The translations under genes and the position numbers were made by a program. Under the pieces are notes generated by a model. The model was not told where the DNA came from and did no database searches. It saw only the letters and a list, made by a program, of their open reading frames with translations. 64,000 bases of DNA from Cyanobium sp. AMD-g (lineage in GTDB: Bacteria; Cyanobacteriota; Cyanobacteriia; PCC-6307; Cyanobiaceae): assembly GCF_024346395.1 (NCBI RefSeq), contig NZ_JAGQCW010000001.1, forward strand, positions 744,001-808,000. The letters are read 5' to 3'. Positions 49,046 through 57,118 of the stretch are shown here, in pieces (position 1 is the first letter of the stretch; every line of letters begins with the position of its first letter).

Positions 49046-50640
49046 CGCTCCACCCCCACGGCGGCGACGCAGCCCGAAGGCTCCCGGCAGGCGGCCTCGT
49101 ATTCATGGCGGAACCAGCGCAGGGTGCTGAGCACCGGATTGGGGGCCGACTGGCCCAGGCCGCAGAGGCTGGTGACCTTGACCATCCGGCAGAGGGCATC
49201 GAGGCGCTCCATGTCGGCCGGGGTGGCCCGGCGCTCCACGAAGCGATCGAGCAGCTGGGCCAGCTGCACGGTGCCGGCGCGGCAGGGCACGCACTTGCCG
49301 CAGCTCTCGTTGACGCTGAAGCCCATGAAGTGGCGGGCCACCTCGGGCATCGAGGTGCTCTCCCCCATCACCACCATGCCGCCGGAGCCCATCATCGAGC
49401 CGAGCTCCAGCAGGCTTTCGTAGTCGACGGGGGTGTCCAGCCGTTCGGCCGGGATGCAGCCCCCCGAAGGCCCCCCCGTCTGCACCGCCTTGATCGGCGA
49501 GCCATCGGGCACACCGCCGCCGATCACCTCCACCACCGTGCGCAGGGGGGTGCCCATCGGCACCTCCACCAGGCCGGTGTTGACCACCGCCCCGGAGAGG
49601 GCGAACACCTTGGTGCCCTTGCTGTGCTCGGTGCCGATGGCGGCGTACCAGTCGCCGCCCTCGCGCAGGATCGCCGGCACGGCGGTGAAGGTCTCGACGT
49701 TGTTGATCAAGGTGGGCGCCCCCCAGAGGCCCGACTGGGCCGGGAAGGGGGGCCGGGGCTGGGGCATGCCGCGCTGGCCCTGGATCGAGAGCAGCAGGGC
49801 CGTCTCCTCACCACACACGTAGGCGCCGGCGCCCACCCGCACCTCCAGGCGCAGGTTGAAGCTGGTGCCGTCGATGTGGTTGCCCAGCAGGTGGCGGCTG
49901 CGGGCCTGCTGCAAAGCCAGCCGCAGCCGTTCGATCGCCAGGGGGTATTCCGCCCGCACATAAACGAAGCCCCGCTCGGCGCCGACGGCGTAGGCGGCGA
50001 GCGCCATCCCCTCAATCAGCCGGTGCGGGTCGCTTTCGAGCACGCTGCGGTCCATGAAGGCGCCCGGGTCCCCCTCATCGGCGTTGCAGACCACGTAGCG
50101 GGGGCCGGGGGGCTGCAGGGCCACCGTGTCCCACTTCAGACCCGTCGGGTAGCCGGCGCCGCCGCGACCGCGCAGACCGCTGCGGCGCACCTCGTCGCGC
50201 ACCTGCTCGGGGCTGAGCTCCTGCAGGACGCGGTGCAACTGGGCGTAGGTGCCGAAGGCGATCGCGTCGTCGATGGATTCGGGATTCACCTGGCCGCAGC
50301 CCTCGAGCACGACGGGCCGCTGCAGGGCAAAGAAGGGATCCTCGAGATCAAGGCGATGGGCCGCGAGGGCGGCGCCGCCGCTGGCAAGGCTGGCGGCGAT
50401 CAGATCCCCGGCGTGCTCGGGGGCCACGCCGCCGAAGAGCTGGCAGGGGCCGGGGCCGTCGCAGGCCACAAGCGGGCCGCTGCCACAGAGGCGCAGGCAA
50501 CCCACCGGTTTGATCATCAGCGCCTCAGCCGTGAGGCCGGCGGCATCCCGGGCGCCCTCCAGGGCGCTGCGCAGGGCCTGGCCGCCGGCGGAACGGCAAC
50601 CACTGGCGTCGCAGCAGCGCAGCTGCGGAGGTACGGGCAT
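49042..50640 (-). CDS. hoxF: Hydrogenase diaphorase flavoprotein HoxF
   Basis: 532 aa, NuoF-like. The N-terminal ~100 residues are a thioredoxin-like [2Fe-2S] domain (LRCCDASGC, VGCLRLCGSGPLVAC). The NADH/FMN core has GLRGRGGAGYPTGLKW and CNADEGDPGAFMDR. The [4Fe-4S] site is ESCGKCVPCRAGT with a later Cys in TSLCGLG. It exchanges electrons with NAD(P)H. It is the first gene of the hoxF-U-Y-H-W-hypA run. Unusually, hoxE is not next to it but 5.6 kb upstream. Confidence 0.96.
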   Translation of the reverse strand: MPVPPQLRCCDASGCRSAGGQALRSALEGARDAAGLTAEALMIKPVGCLRLCGSGPLVACDGPGPCQLFGGVAPEHAGDLIAASLASGGAALAAHRLDLEDPFFALQRPVVLEGCGQVNPESIDDAIAFGTYAQLHRVLQELSPEQVRDEVRRSGLRGRGGAGYPTGLKWDTVALQPPGPRYVVCNADEGDPGAFMDRSVLESDPHRLIEGMALAAYAVGAERGFVYVRAEYPLAIERLRLALQQARSRHLLGNHIDGTSFNLRLEVRVGAGAYVCGEETALLLSIQGQRGMPQPRPPFPAQSGLWGAPTLINNVETFTAVPAILREGGDWYAAIGTEHSKGTKVFALSGAVVNTGLVEVPMGTPLRTVVEVIGGGVPDGSPIKAVQTGGPSGGCIPAERLDTPVDYESLLELGSMMGSGGMVVMGESTSMPEVARHFMGFSVNESCGKCVPCRAGTVQLAQLLDRFVERRATPADMERLDALCRMVKVTSLCGLGQSAPNPVLSTLRWFRHEYEAACREPSGCVAAVGVER

Positions 50641-50693
50641 GGGAACCGGTGGCGCCTAAGGCCTTGCTAGCCAGGAAAGCGCAGGGGCGCCGC

Positions 50694-51731
50694 TCATGTC
50701 TGCCTGGCCAGCGCTTTGGCGATGCTGTCCACCGTGGTGGGCAGGGGGGTGTTGGCCGGGATCAGGCCATTGGCGTAGAGCACCTGGCGGATCTTCTCCA
50801 GCAGCGGAGGCAGGTTGTTCTGGGCCGGGTCCAGCAGTTCGTACTGCTCCTGGGGGCCGGGGAAGCGGATGCCGCGAAACGGCGGACGCGCGTTAGCAGG
50901 CTTGAGGCCGAGATATCTGGCCAACTCCTGGCGGACCACCGTCGGTCTCTGATTCTCCTCCAGCCGGACCGCCCGCCAGCCCTGAACGAGGGCCAGAACC
51001 GCGTCGGGATGACGACGGAGCAGCTCGGGATCCACGGCGAGCACATCGAGGATCTCGTAGGGGAGTTGCCGGCTGGTGAACAGCGTTTTCAGCGGCAGGG
51101 CGCGAAGCAGCTGCTCGCTCCGGGGTGGGTAGGTCACCACCGCCTGCACCTCCCCCCGTCGCAAGGCCGCTTCCCAGGAGGCGGCAGGCAGGAAACGCAG
51201 CTGGGACGGCTCAGGGGGCGGCAGTCCCACGGACTCGAACGCCCGCGACAGAAGGTACCGGGACAGGCTGCTGCGGTCGAGGGCGATCGGTTGGTCGGCC
51301 AGGCCCTTGAGGTCCTTCACTCCCTGGCGGGCCAGCACCTGATCGGCACCGCGGGATTCATCGATCACGTAGACGATCGCCGGACACCTGTCTGGAGCCA
51401 CCCCGCAGATGTTGACGACCTCAATTGAGGTGGTGGCGATCGCCTGGGCCGCCCCCGACATGTAGGCCTCCATCGTGGCCGCCGAATCGGCGAAGTTGCG
51501 CAGATCGAGGTTGAGGCGGCGGGGGTCGTACTGCTGGCGGTCCCTGGCCAGGGTGAAGTAGGCGTACCCGGGCCATGGGTGCACCGCCAGCACGAGACGG
51601 GGAGGTTGGCGTTGGCAGCCCATCGCCACCGCCAGCAGCAGGGACCCCAGCACGGCGAGGCCAGCGAGCCGCTGCTGCCAGCCCCTCCGGTGTCTGCCCG
51701 GAGAAAAGGCGATGCAGGCGGGAGCCTCCAC
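50694..51731 (-). CDS. NitT/TauT-like solute-binding lipoprotein, orphan
   Basis: About 345 aa from GTG 51731. A signal segment (LAVLGSLLLAVAMGC) ends at Cys39, a probable lipidation site. The mature part resembles periplasmic binding proteins of the NitT/TauT/ABC class: VLAVHPWPGYAYFTLARD, AAQAIATTSIEVVNICG and VKDLKGLADQPIALDR. No permease or ATPase is near. It is divergent from the PAS-GGDEF-EAL gene across only ~41 bases, so it may sense a ligand for that protein rather than import it. It lies between hoxF and hoxE on the hox strand. The start choice is uncertain. Confidence 0.75.
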   Translation of the reverse strand: MEAPACIAFSPGRHRRGWQQRLAGLAVLGSLLLAVAMGCQRQPPRLVLAVHPWPGYAYFTLARDRQQYDPRRLNLDLRNFADSAATMEAYMSGAAQAIATTSIEVVNICGVAPDRCPAIVYVIDESRGADQVLARQGVKDLKGLADQPIALDRSSLSRYLLSRAFESVGLPPPEPSQLRFLPAASWEAALRRGEVQAVVTYPPRSEQLLRALPLKTLFTSRQLPYEILDVLAVDPELLRRHPDAVLALVQGWRAVRLEENQRPTVVRQELARYLGLKPANARPPFRGIRFPGPQEQYELLDPAQNNLPPLLEKIRQVLYANGLIPANTPLPTTVDSIAKALARQT

Positions 51732-51772
51732 AGGTGGACCAGAAAATATGAAGAAAGTATGATGTAAGAGAT
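51732..51772. promoter_or_regulatory. Divergent promoter region between binding protein and c-di-GMP gene
   Basis: A gap of about 41 bases that is markedly AT-rich (AAAATATGAAGAAAGTATGATG), in contrast to the GC-rich genes on each side. It must carry the start signals for the plus-strand gene, while those of the minus-strand gene may extend into the other's 5' end. No clear -35/-10 pairs could be fixed. Confidence 0.35.
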
Positions 51773-54502
51773 GTGCAACTTTTGCCTTCCACGTCAAACG
51801 CCGCCCTCAAGCCCCTGCCCCCTGCCGACGAACGCAACGACCGGAAGGGGCGTCTTCTGGTCGTTGGTGTGGTGGCGGTCGGACTTCTCGGCACCACCCT
51901 GCTGACATGGGGCAGCTACACCCAGTGGAGACGGGAGCATGCCAACCGCGAGACGTCTGCGGCCGATCTGGTCTATGCCGCCCTGCAGCGGAAACTGGCC
52001 AACTCGGAATCCTTGGTGCGGGGTCTCGCCGGTCTGGAGCGGGCTTCTGAGGAGGTCACGCTGGCCGAGCTGCAGCGGTTCGTCAGTGCCGTGGAGGGCG
52101 GTGGGCCGGAACTGGAGGGCATCGGCACCCTGGGCTACGCCACGGCCGCATCCGGCAGGGCCACGATCCGCCTGATTGCACCGCTGAATCCAGGCAACCG
52201 CCGGTTGCTGGGCAGCGATCTGGGCAGCATGCTCCAGAACTCCGACCAGGTCCTGAGGCAGGACGGCATCTCGCAGGAAGGCTGGCTGTTCAGCGGACGT
52301 CCCGGCCCGGGGGAACCAGCCTTTCTGGTGCAGGTCCTTCCCATCGGCGGCAGCAACGACGCAGCAGGTGCGGGAACGGCGCCACCGTCAACCTGGGCCT
52401 TCGCCACCCTGCCGCTGCGGGATTTTCTGCTGGCGGCCCTGAACCACCCGTTGATGCGGCTGAAAGAGGAGGTGGACCTGCAGTTGTACAGCGGCCACCG
52501 TGCCGATCCCCGCCAGCTCCTTTACGACTCCCGCAACCGTCCAGGGGGCGAGGTTCTGCCCCATGCGCAGTCGCGGTCCTTCGAAACCGGTGGCCAGCAC
52601 TGGCTGTTACTGGTGCAGGTGCCCCTGCAGATGTCCGGCCCCTGGCTGCCCACCTGGGCAGTGGTGCTGCTGCTCGGGCTGACGAGCAGCGTTCTGGCCG
52701 GCCTGCTGAGCCAACAGTTTCTGCGAGGGAGTCGAGCGCTTGAGCGGGAGGAGCAGCGCCTGGGCGCGATGCGGCGCAACTGGGAGGCCAGCCTCGAATG
52801 GTTCCACCTCTTTCGCAAGGCCTTTTCGCTGCTCCAGGAAGGCGTGGTGATCACCGACAGAACGGGATCGATCCTGACCTGCAACGAGGCCTATTCCGCC
52901 GTCACCGGCTACGAGCTGGAGGAGCTGGTGGGCCACAACCCCCGCATGATGCACTCCGACTACCAGTCCAAGGCGTTCTATGCGGCGCTCTGGGAACAGC
53001 TGCTCGCCAGCGACCGTTGGGCGGGAGAGATCTGGAACCGCCGCTCCAATGGGGAGATTTACCCCGCCTGGATGCAGATGGGGGTGGTGCGGGACGCCTC
53101 CGGCGCCCCCAGCCACTTCGTCACGGCAATGGCCGACCTGACGCGACTGCGGGAGAAGGATCGGCAACTGGAGCACCTGGCCTATCACGACACCCTCACC
53201 AGGCTGCCCAACCTGCAGCTGGCCGAGCTGCGGCTGGGCCAGTTGTGCCAACAGACGCAACCGCTGGTGGTGATCTGGGTCGAATTGGACGGCGTCAAGC
53301 GGATCGAGGAAAGCTTCGGCCAGGCCAAGGGGGATCAGTTGCTGCAGGTGGTCGTCGAACGCTTGCACCGCTTCGTGGGGCTCACGGATGTCATCGCCCA
53401 GGTCGGCAGAAGTGAGTTCCTGATCGTGCATTCCCTGGATCCGGCCGATCCCACGGGTCTGCAGATGGCAGGCAGGATTCTGGCTGGAGTGGGCGATCCG
53501 ATGGGCCCGGGGCAGACGCTGGAACTGGCTCTTTCGGCCTGGGCGGGCGTGAGCTGCTTCCCCGAGGACTCCAGGGAGCCGGAAACCCTGCTGTTGTTCG
53601 CCTCCACGGCCCTGGGACAGGCCCGACGCCGTGGAGCGCAGACGATCCTGCGGTATTCCGCCGAGATGACGGTCCGCAGCCGCCACCGTCTGGCGATCGA
53701 AGCCCACCTGCAGCGGGCGATCGAAGCGGGCCAGCTCGAACTGATGTACCAGCCGCAGGTGGATGGCCAGGGGGGGCTGCTGGGGGCCGAGGCCCTGCTG
53801 CGTTGGAACAGTCCGAAGTTCGGTCCTGTTTCACCGCTGGAGTTCCTCCCGATCGCGGAAACCAGCGACCTGATCCACCGGATCGGCGCCTGGGTCCTGG
53901 AGGACGCCTGCCGCCAGTGGCAGGCGTGGGTGCAGGCTGGATTCACCCCTGGTCGGCTAGCGGTGAACCTCTCCAACCGACAATTCCAGGACCCGAAGCA
54001 GACCGTGCCCCACCTGGTGGCGGCGTGCCTGGCCCGCACGGGCCTTGGCCCCGAACGGCTGGAACTGGAGATCACCGAGAGTTGCCTGATGCCGGCCATT
54101 GGCACCCGCGAACAGCTTCTGGAACTGGAGGGGATGGGGGTGGAGCTGGCGATCGACGACTTCGGCACCGGTTTCTCTTCCCTCAGCACCATCCACAGGT
54201 ATCCGATCCACAAGTTGAAAATCGATCGCTCCTTTGTCGATGGTGTCGACACCAACCCCAACTCCCAGTCGATCGTGCGCGCCACCCTGGCGATGGCCCG
54301 GGGACTGGGGGTGAACACCCTGGCCGAGGGGGTGGAGCGCCCCGAGGAGCTGGACTTCCTGCTCCGCTGCGGCTGCCCGGCCTTCCAGGGCTACCTGTTC
54401 AGCCGCCCCCTGACTCCCATCCAGTTCGAAGCCCTGCTCCAGAAGGGAACGACCACAGTCCCGGTGAGCGGCGCTGAGCCTGCCGGGGTGCCCCTGCCAT
54501 GA
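51773..54502 (+). CDS. Membrane PAS-GGDEF-EAL protein, probable c-di-GMP phosphodiesterase
   Basis: 909 aa from GTG 51773. TM1 (~27-47) and TM2 (~291-313) enclose a ~240-residue periplasmic sensor of CHASE type. Then follow a PAS domain (~345-460; VVITDRTGSILTCNEAYSAVTGYE), a GGDEF domain whose motif is degenerate (GRSEF at ~544), and an EAL domain (~640-890) with intact GAEALLRW, ELEITESCLM and AIDDFGTGFSSLS. It probably breaks c-di-GMP rather than making it. Its stop overlaps the next membrane GGDEF gene (ATGA). The divergent neighbour is a binding lipoprotein. Confidence 0.9.
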   Translation: MQLLPSTSNAALKPLPPADERNDRKGRLLVVGVVAVGLLGTTLLTWGSYTQWRREHANRETSAADLVYAALQRKLANSESLVRGLAGLERASEEVTLAELQRFVSAVEGGGPELEGIGTLGYATAASGRATIRLIAPLNPGNRRLLGSDLGSMLQNSDQVLRQDGISQEGWLFSGRPGPGEPAFLVQVLPIGGSNDAAGAGTAPPSTWAFATLPLRDFLLAALNHPLMRLKEEVDLQLYSGHRADPRQLLYDSRNRPGGEVLPHAQSRSFETGGQHWLLLVQVPLQMSGPWLPTWAVVLLLGLTSSVLAGLLSQQFLRGSRALEREEQRLGAMRRNWEASLEWFHLFRKAFSLLQEGVVITDRTGSILTCNEAYSAVTGYELEELVGHNPRMMHSDYQSKAFYAALWEQLLASDRWAGEIWNRRSNGEIYPAWMQMGVVRDASGAPSHFVTAMADLTRLREKDRQLEHLAYHDTLTRLPNLQLAELRLGQLCQQTQPLVVIWVELDGVKRIEESFGQAKGDQLLQVVVERLHRFVGLTDVIAQVGRSEFLIVHSLDPADPTGLQMAGRILAGVGDPMGPGQTLELALSAWAGVSCFPEDSREPETLLLFASTALGQARRRGAQTILRYSAEMTVRSRHRLAIEAHLQRAIEAGQLELMYQPQVDGQGGLLGAEALLRWNSPKFGPVSPLEFLPIAETSDLIHRIGAWVLEDACRQWQAWVQAGFTPGRLAVNLSNRQFQDPKQTVPHLVAACLARTGLGPERLELEITESCLMPAIGTREQLLELEGMGVELAIDDFGTGFSSLSTIHRYPIHKLKIDRSFVDGVDTNPNSQSIVRATLAMARGLGVNTLAEGVERPEELDFLLRCGCPAFQGYLFSRPLTPIQFEALLQKGTTTVPVSGAEPAGVPLP

Positions 54503-56295
54503 GCTCCCCCAACGGCACCATGGGCCTGCACAGAGGTCTGCTGCTGTCCCTGCTGGCCGGGCTGGCCTTCCTTGGGAACGCCTGCCCGGTACCTTTGTGT
54601 TTCAGCATCCAGATCCTGCTCGGGTCGATCGCCTCCACCCTTGCCCTGCTCTGGCTGCGGGGCTGGTGGAACGTGGCGATTGCCGTCCTGGCGAGCCTCT
54701 ACACCTGGACGCTCTGGGGCCATCCCTGGGCCATCGTGATCTTCAGCGCCGAAGCCCTCTGGCTGGCGCTGTTCGTCAATCGCTTCAGCGGCCCGCCCGC
54801 GAACGATCTCAACGGCCGGATCATCCTGGCCGATGCCGTCTTCTGGCTCCTGGTGGGGACACCCCTGGTGTTCTTCTTCTACGGCTCGGTGCTGACCATC
54901 GATCCGGCCAATGTGGGCGTGGTGGTCGCCAAGCAGGCGGTCAACGGCGTAGCCAACACGGTGCTGGCCTTCCTGCTGTTCATGCTGCTGCAGGTGTGGC
55001 GCCAAAGACACCAGCAGGGGCTGCTGCTGCCCCTGCGGGGCCTGGTTTTTTCCGTGGTGCTGGCCTCGGTCGTCGTGCCTTCGCTCGTCGTTACCCTGCT
55101 CTCGTCCAGCCAACTGCAACGGGCCAGCCTGCAGGGGGTGCTCGAAAACCTGCAGACGGTCGCCGAATCCGCCGCCCGGATCGATCCGCTTCAACTCGGC
55201 GAGGCCACCCGGGGACTGCCGGCCAGCATCGGCTCGGCGGCCTTCCAGCTCATCGACCGCGAGGGCAACCGGATCAGTTCCAACCCCAGGTTGTTCCAGC
55301 GGCTGGAGACCCATTTCCTACCCACCCCGCCGCCGGACATCGTGGTGAGTGGGTTGCAGATTCTGGTTCCCAGGGAGCGGCGTCCTGCCCTCAAGGTCTG
55401 GGTCAATGGCTATTGGACCACCACCATCACCTCCCCCCGCTACCTGGTGCAGGTGGTGCAACCCGCCGCCCCGGTGGTGCTGAAACTGCAGCAGCAAAAC
55501 ACCAGCCTGCTGACCACGGTGCTCTGGGTGATGCTGCTGGGACTGCTGCTCAGCGAAATCTCGGCCAGGGCGATTCTGCGGCAGTTTCAGATCCTGCCCA
55601 GACCCGTTCTCGATGACACCGAGGGACCCGTTCTCTCCGCCAGCCAGGAGCACGAGGCCCCTGTATTCAGCACCAGCATCATCGAAGTCCAGGAACTGGC
55701 GAGCCGCCTCCAGGAACAAAACAGAAAAGTGCTGCGCCTGAGCCAGGAGTTCAGTGCCGCCAGCGACAGTCTCAAGCGGAGCATCGAGCGGGAGAAGCAA
55801 ATCATGACCACCGATCCCCTCACAGGAGCCCACAACCCCTCGGAACTGCAAACCAGGCTGGCGCAGGTGTGCACCAGGGCGATTGCCTGCTCTGTGCCCC
55901 TAAGCTGCTTGGCCTTTTCCGTGCAAGGGCTGCGGCCGATCAACACCGTGCAGGGAAGGCAGAAAGGGGATGAAATCCTGCACATGCTGATCGCCAGGGT
56001 GAAGCAGCTTCTGCACGTCAACGACGAACTGTTCCGCATCGGCGGCAGTAAATTCCTGTTGCTGCTCTGGGACCATCCCCTCGAATCGGCCCGCATCACA
56101 GCGGAACAGATCCGCAAGATTGTCAGTGAAACTGACGAGCCAATGGACGACGTCTCCTCCCAACAACTGGCGATGAGCGCCGGGGTGAGCCAGCTGGACT
56201 CCTCGGACGCCAGCGGCCTGGAAATGCTCTCAAGGGTGGAGCAGGCCCTGAACCAATCCCGCGAGCTGGGGACCAATCAGGTGGTGGTGCGCTGA
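54499..56295 (+). CDS. Multi-span membrane protein with degenerate GGDEF domain
   Basis: 598 aa. The first ~165 residues hold several membrane helices (MASE-like). A further TM pair flanks a ~140-residue extracytoplasmic region. After a coiled coil comes a GGDEF-fold domain with TTDPLTGAHNPSELQTRL, but the active-site loop reads GGSKF (~515) instead of GGDEF/GGEEF, so cyclase activity is doubtful. It may be a regulatory partner of the upstream protein, to which it is coupled by a four-base overlap. Its 3' end overlaps hoxE, on the other strand, by 19 bases. Confidence 0.83.
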   Translation: MSSPNGTMGLHRGLLLSLLAGLAFLGNACPVPLCFSIQILLGSIASTLALLWLRGWWNVAIAVLASLYTWTLWGHPWAIVIFSAEALWLALFVNRFSGPPANDLNGRIILADAVFWLLVGTPLVFFFYGSVLTIDPANVGVVVAKQAVNGVANTVLAFLLFMLLQVWRQRHQQGLLLPLRGLVFSVVLASVVVPSLVVTLLSSSQLQRASLQGVLENLQTVAESAARIDPLQLGEATRGLPASIGSAAFQLIDREGNRISSNPRLFQRLETHFLPTPPPDIVVSGLQILVPRERRPALKVWVNGYWTTTITSPRYLVQVVQPAAPVVLKLQQQNTSLLTTVLWVMLLGLLLSEISARAILRQFQILPRPVLDDTEGPVLSASQEHEAPVFSTSIIEVQELASRLQEQNRKVLRLSQEFSAASDSLKRSIEREKQIMTTDPLTGAHNPSELQTRLAQVCTRAIACSVPLSCLAFSVQGLRPINTVQGRQKGDEILHMLIARVKQLLHVNDELFRIGGSKFLLLLWDHPLESARITAEQIRKIVSETDEPMDDVSSQQLAMSAGVSQLDSSDASGLEMLSRVEQALNQSRELGTNQVVVR

Positions 56296-56801
56296 GGCAG
56301 GCCGGCGGCCGCCAGCCGGGCGTCCAGCGCCTCGCCCTGGTCCACCGGCAGGCGTGTGATCAGTTCCCCATCCACCACCAGCACCGGCGCCTGGCCGCAG
56401 GCCCCCAGGCAGCTGACGTGCTGCAGGGCCCAGACACCATCCCCGGACGGATCGTCGAGGCGCACCCCCAGCCGCTGCTCGATGCGGGCCGCCACCTGCG
56501 TCCCTCCCTTCACGTAGCAGGCGGTGCCGAGGCAGACGGCACAGCGATGGGCCGTGGGGGGCTCCAGCCGGAACAGGTGGTAGAAGCTGGCCACGCCGTG
56601 GACACGGCTCAGCGGCAGGCCCATCCCGGTGGCCACCTGCCGCAGGGACGCCGGAGCCAGATAGCCGTGCAACTCCTGCACCTGATGCAGCACCTCAATC
56701 AGGGCGTCGGGGCGGGCGCCGTGGCGACGGATCACCTGGGCGATGCGCGGGTCGGCGCTGGCGGCGGTCGGGTCGGCGCTGGCGGCGGTCGGGGGGGTCA
56801 T
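56277..56801 (-). CDS. hoxE: Bidirectional hydrogenase subunit HoxE
   Basis: 174 aa, NuoE-like. The core has LIEVLHQVQELHGYLAP, GVASFYHLF and the [2Fe-2S] ligands in CLGTACYVKGG and CLGACGQAP. It belongs to the HoxEFU diaphorase and may contact ferredoxin or the membrane. The N-terminus carries a duplicated TAASADP heptad. ATG 56801 follows GGGAG; in-frame codons upstream are in the intergenic region. It is split from hoxF by three genes, which is not the usual arrangement. Confidence 0.95.
   Translation of the reverse strand: MTPPTAASADPTAASADPRIAQVIRRHGARPDALIEVLHQVQELHGYLAPASLRQVATGMGLPLSRVHGVASFYHLFRLEPPTAHRCAVCLGTACYVKGGTQVAARIEQRLGVRLDDPSGDGVWALQHVSCLGACGQAPVLVVDGELITRLPVDQGEALDARLAAAGLPQRTTT
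56751..56792 (-). repeat. hoxE: Two-copy 21-base tandem repeat in hoxE
   Basis: The unit 56751-56771 is repeated exactly at 56772-56792, in frame, and encodes the duplicated heptad near the HoxE N-terminus. A recent slippage duplication is the simplest reading. It does not disturb the Fe-S domain. Confidence 0.9.
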
Positions 56802-56905
56802 GCCGTTGTTCTCCCACCCACCGTTTCTAGCCAGCCTCGGGGCCATGGTCAGCGCGCCGCGCCATTGCAGCAGGCAGGACGGCAGACCCCGTGCGGAGAA
56901 ATACC

Positions 56906-56932
56906 TATACTCCTTTGGGTGTAGGCACCTAA
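56906..56932 (+). promoter_or_regulatory. Candidate -10 box and hairpin ahead of a small secreted peptide
   Basis: TATACT (56906-56911) looks like a -10 element; no convincing -35 lies 16-18 bases upstream. Just after it, TTGGGTG (56915-56921) can pair with CACCTAA (56926-56932) around a TAGG loop, with one G-T pair. The hairpin ends 3 bases before the peptide's ATG and could hide its ribosome-binding site. The rest of the 56802-57118 gap holds the hoxE leader and the peptide. Confidence 0.3.
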
Positions 56933-56935
56933 GCC

Positions 56936-57079
56936 ATGAACCTCCTGTCAAAGGCTCAGCTGCCGGCAGCATTGTTGAGTTTTGTACTGCTGTTCGCCTC
57001 CTCAGCCCTGGCGTGTGAGAAGCACATCACCGGCCATCAGAGGAGTTCAGACACCAATGCGGAAGGTTTCACGCGATAA
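56936..57079 (+). CDS. Predicted small secreted peptide (47 aa)
   Basis: An ATG-started frame: MNLLSKAQLPAALLSFVLLF begins a good signal peptide ending SSALA, then a short mature part, CEKHITGHQRSSDTNAEGFTR split across the rest. Cys27 right after Ala could allow lipid attachment, though the box is imperfect. It precedes the PAS-GGDEF gene by 39 bases on the same strand and could be its partner or upstream ORF. No homologue is recognised. Short length makes this tentative. Confidence 0.4.
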   Translation: MNLLSKAQLPAALLSFVLLFASSALACEKHITGHQRSSDTNAEGFTR

Positions 57080-57118
57080 CCAACTCCCCAAACCACTGGA
57101 ACTGGCGGCAAGGGCAGC

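Noticed and set aside
54499-56295. Active diguanylate cyclase call for the second membrane GGDEF protein
   Set aside because: The catalytic loop reads GGSKF, lacking the acidic residues needed for metal binding and catalysis.
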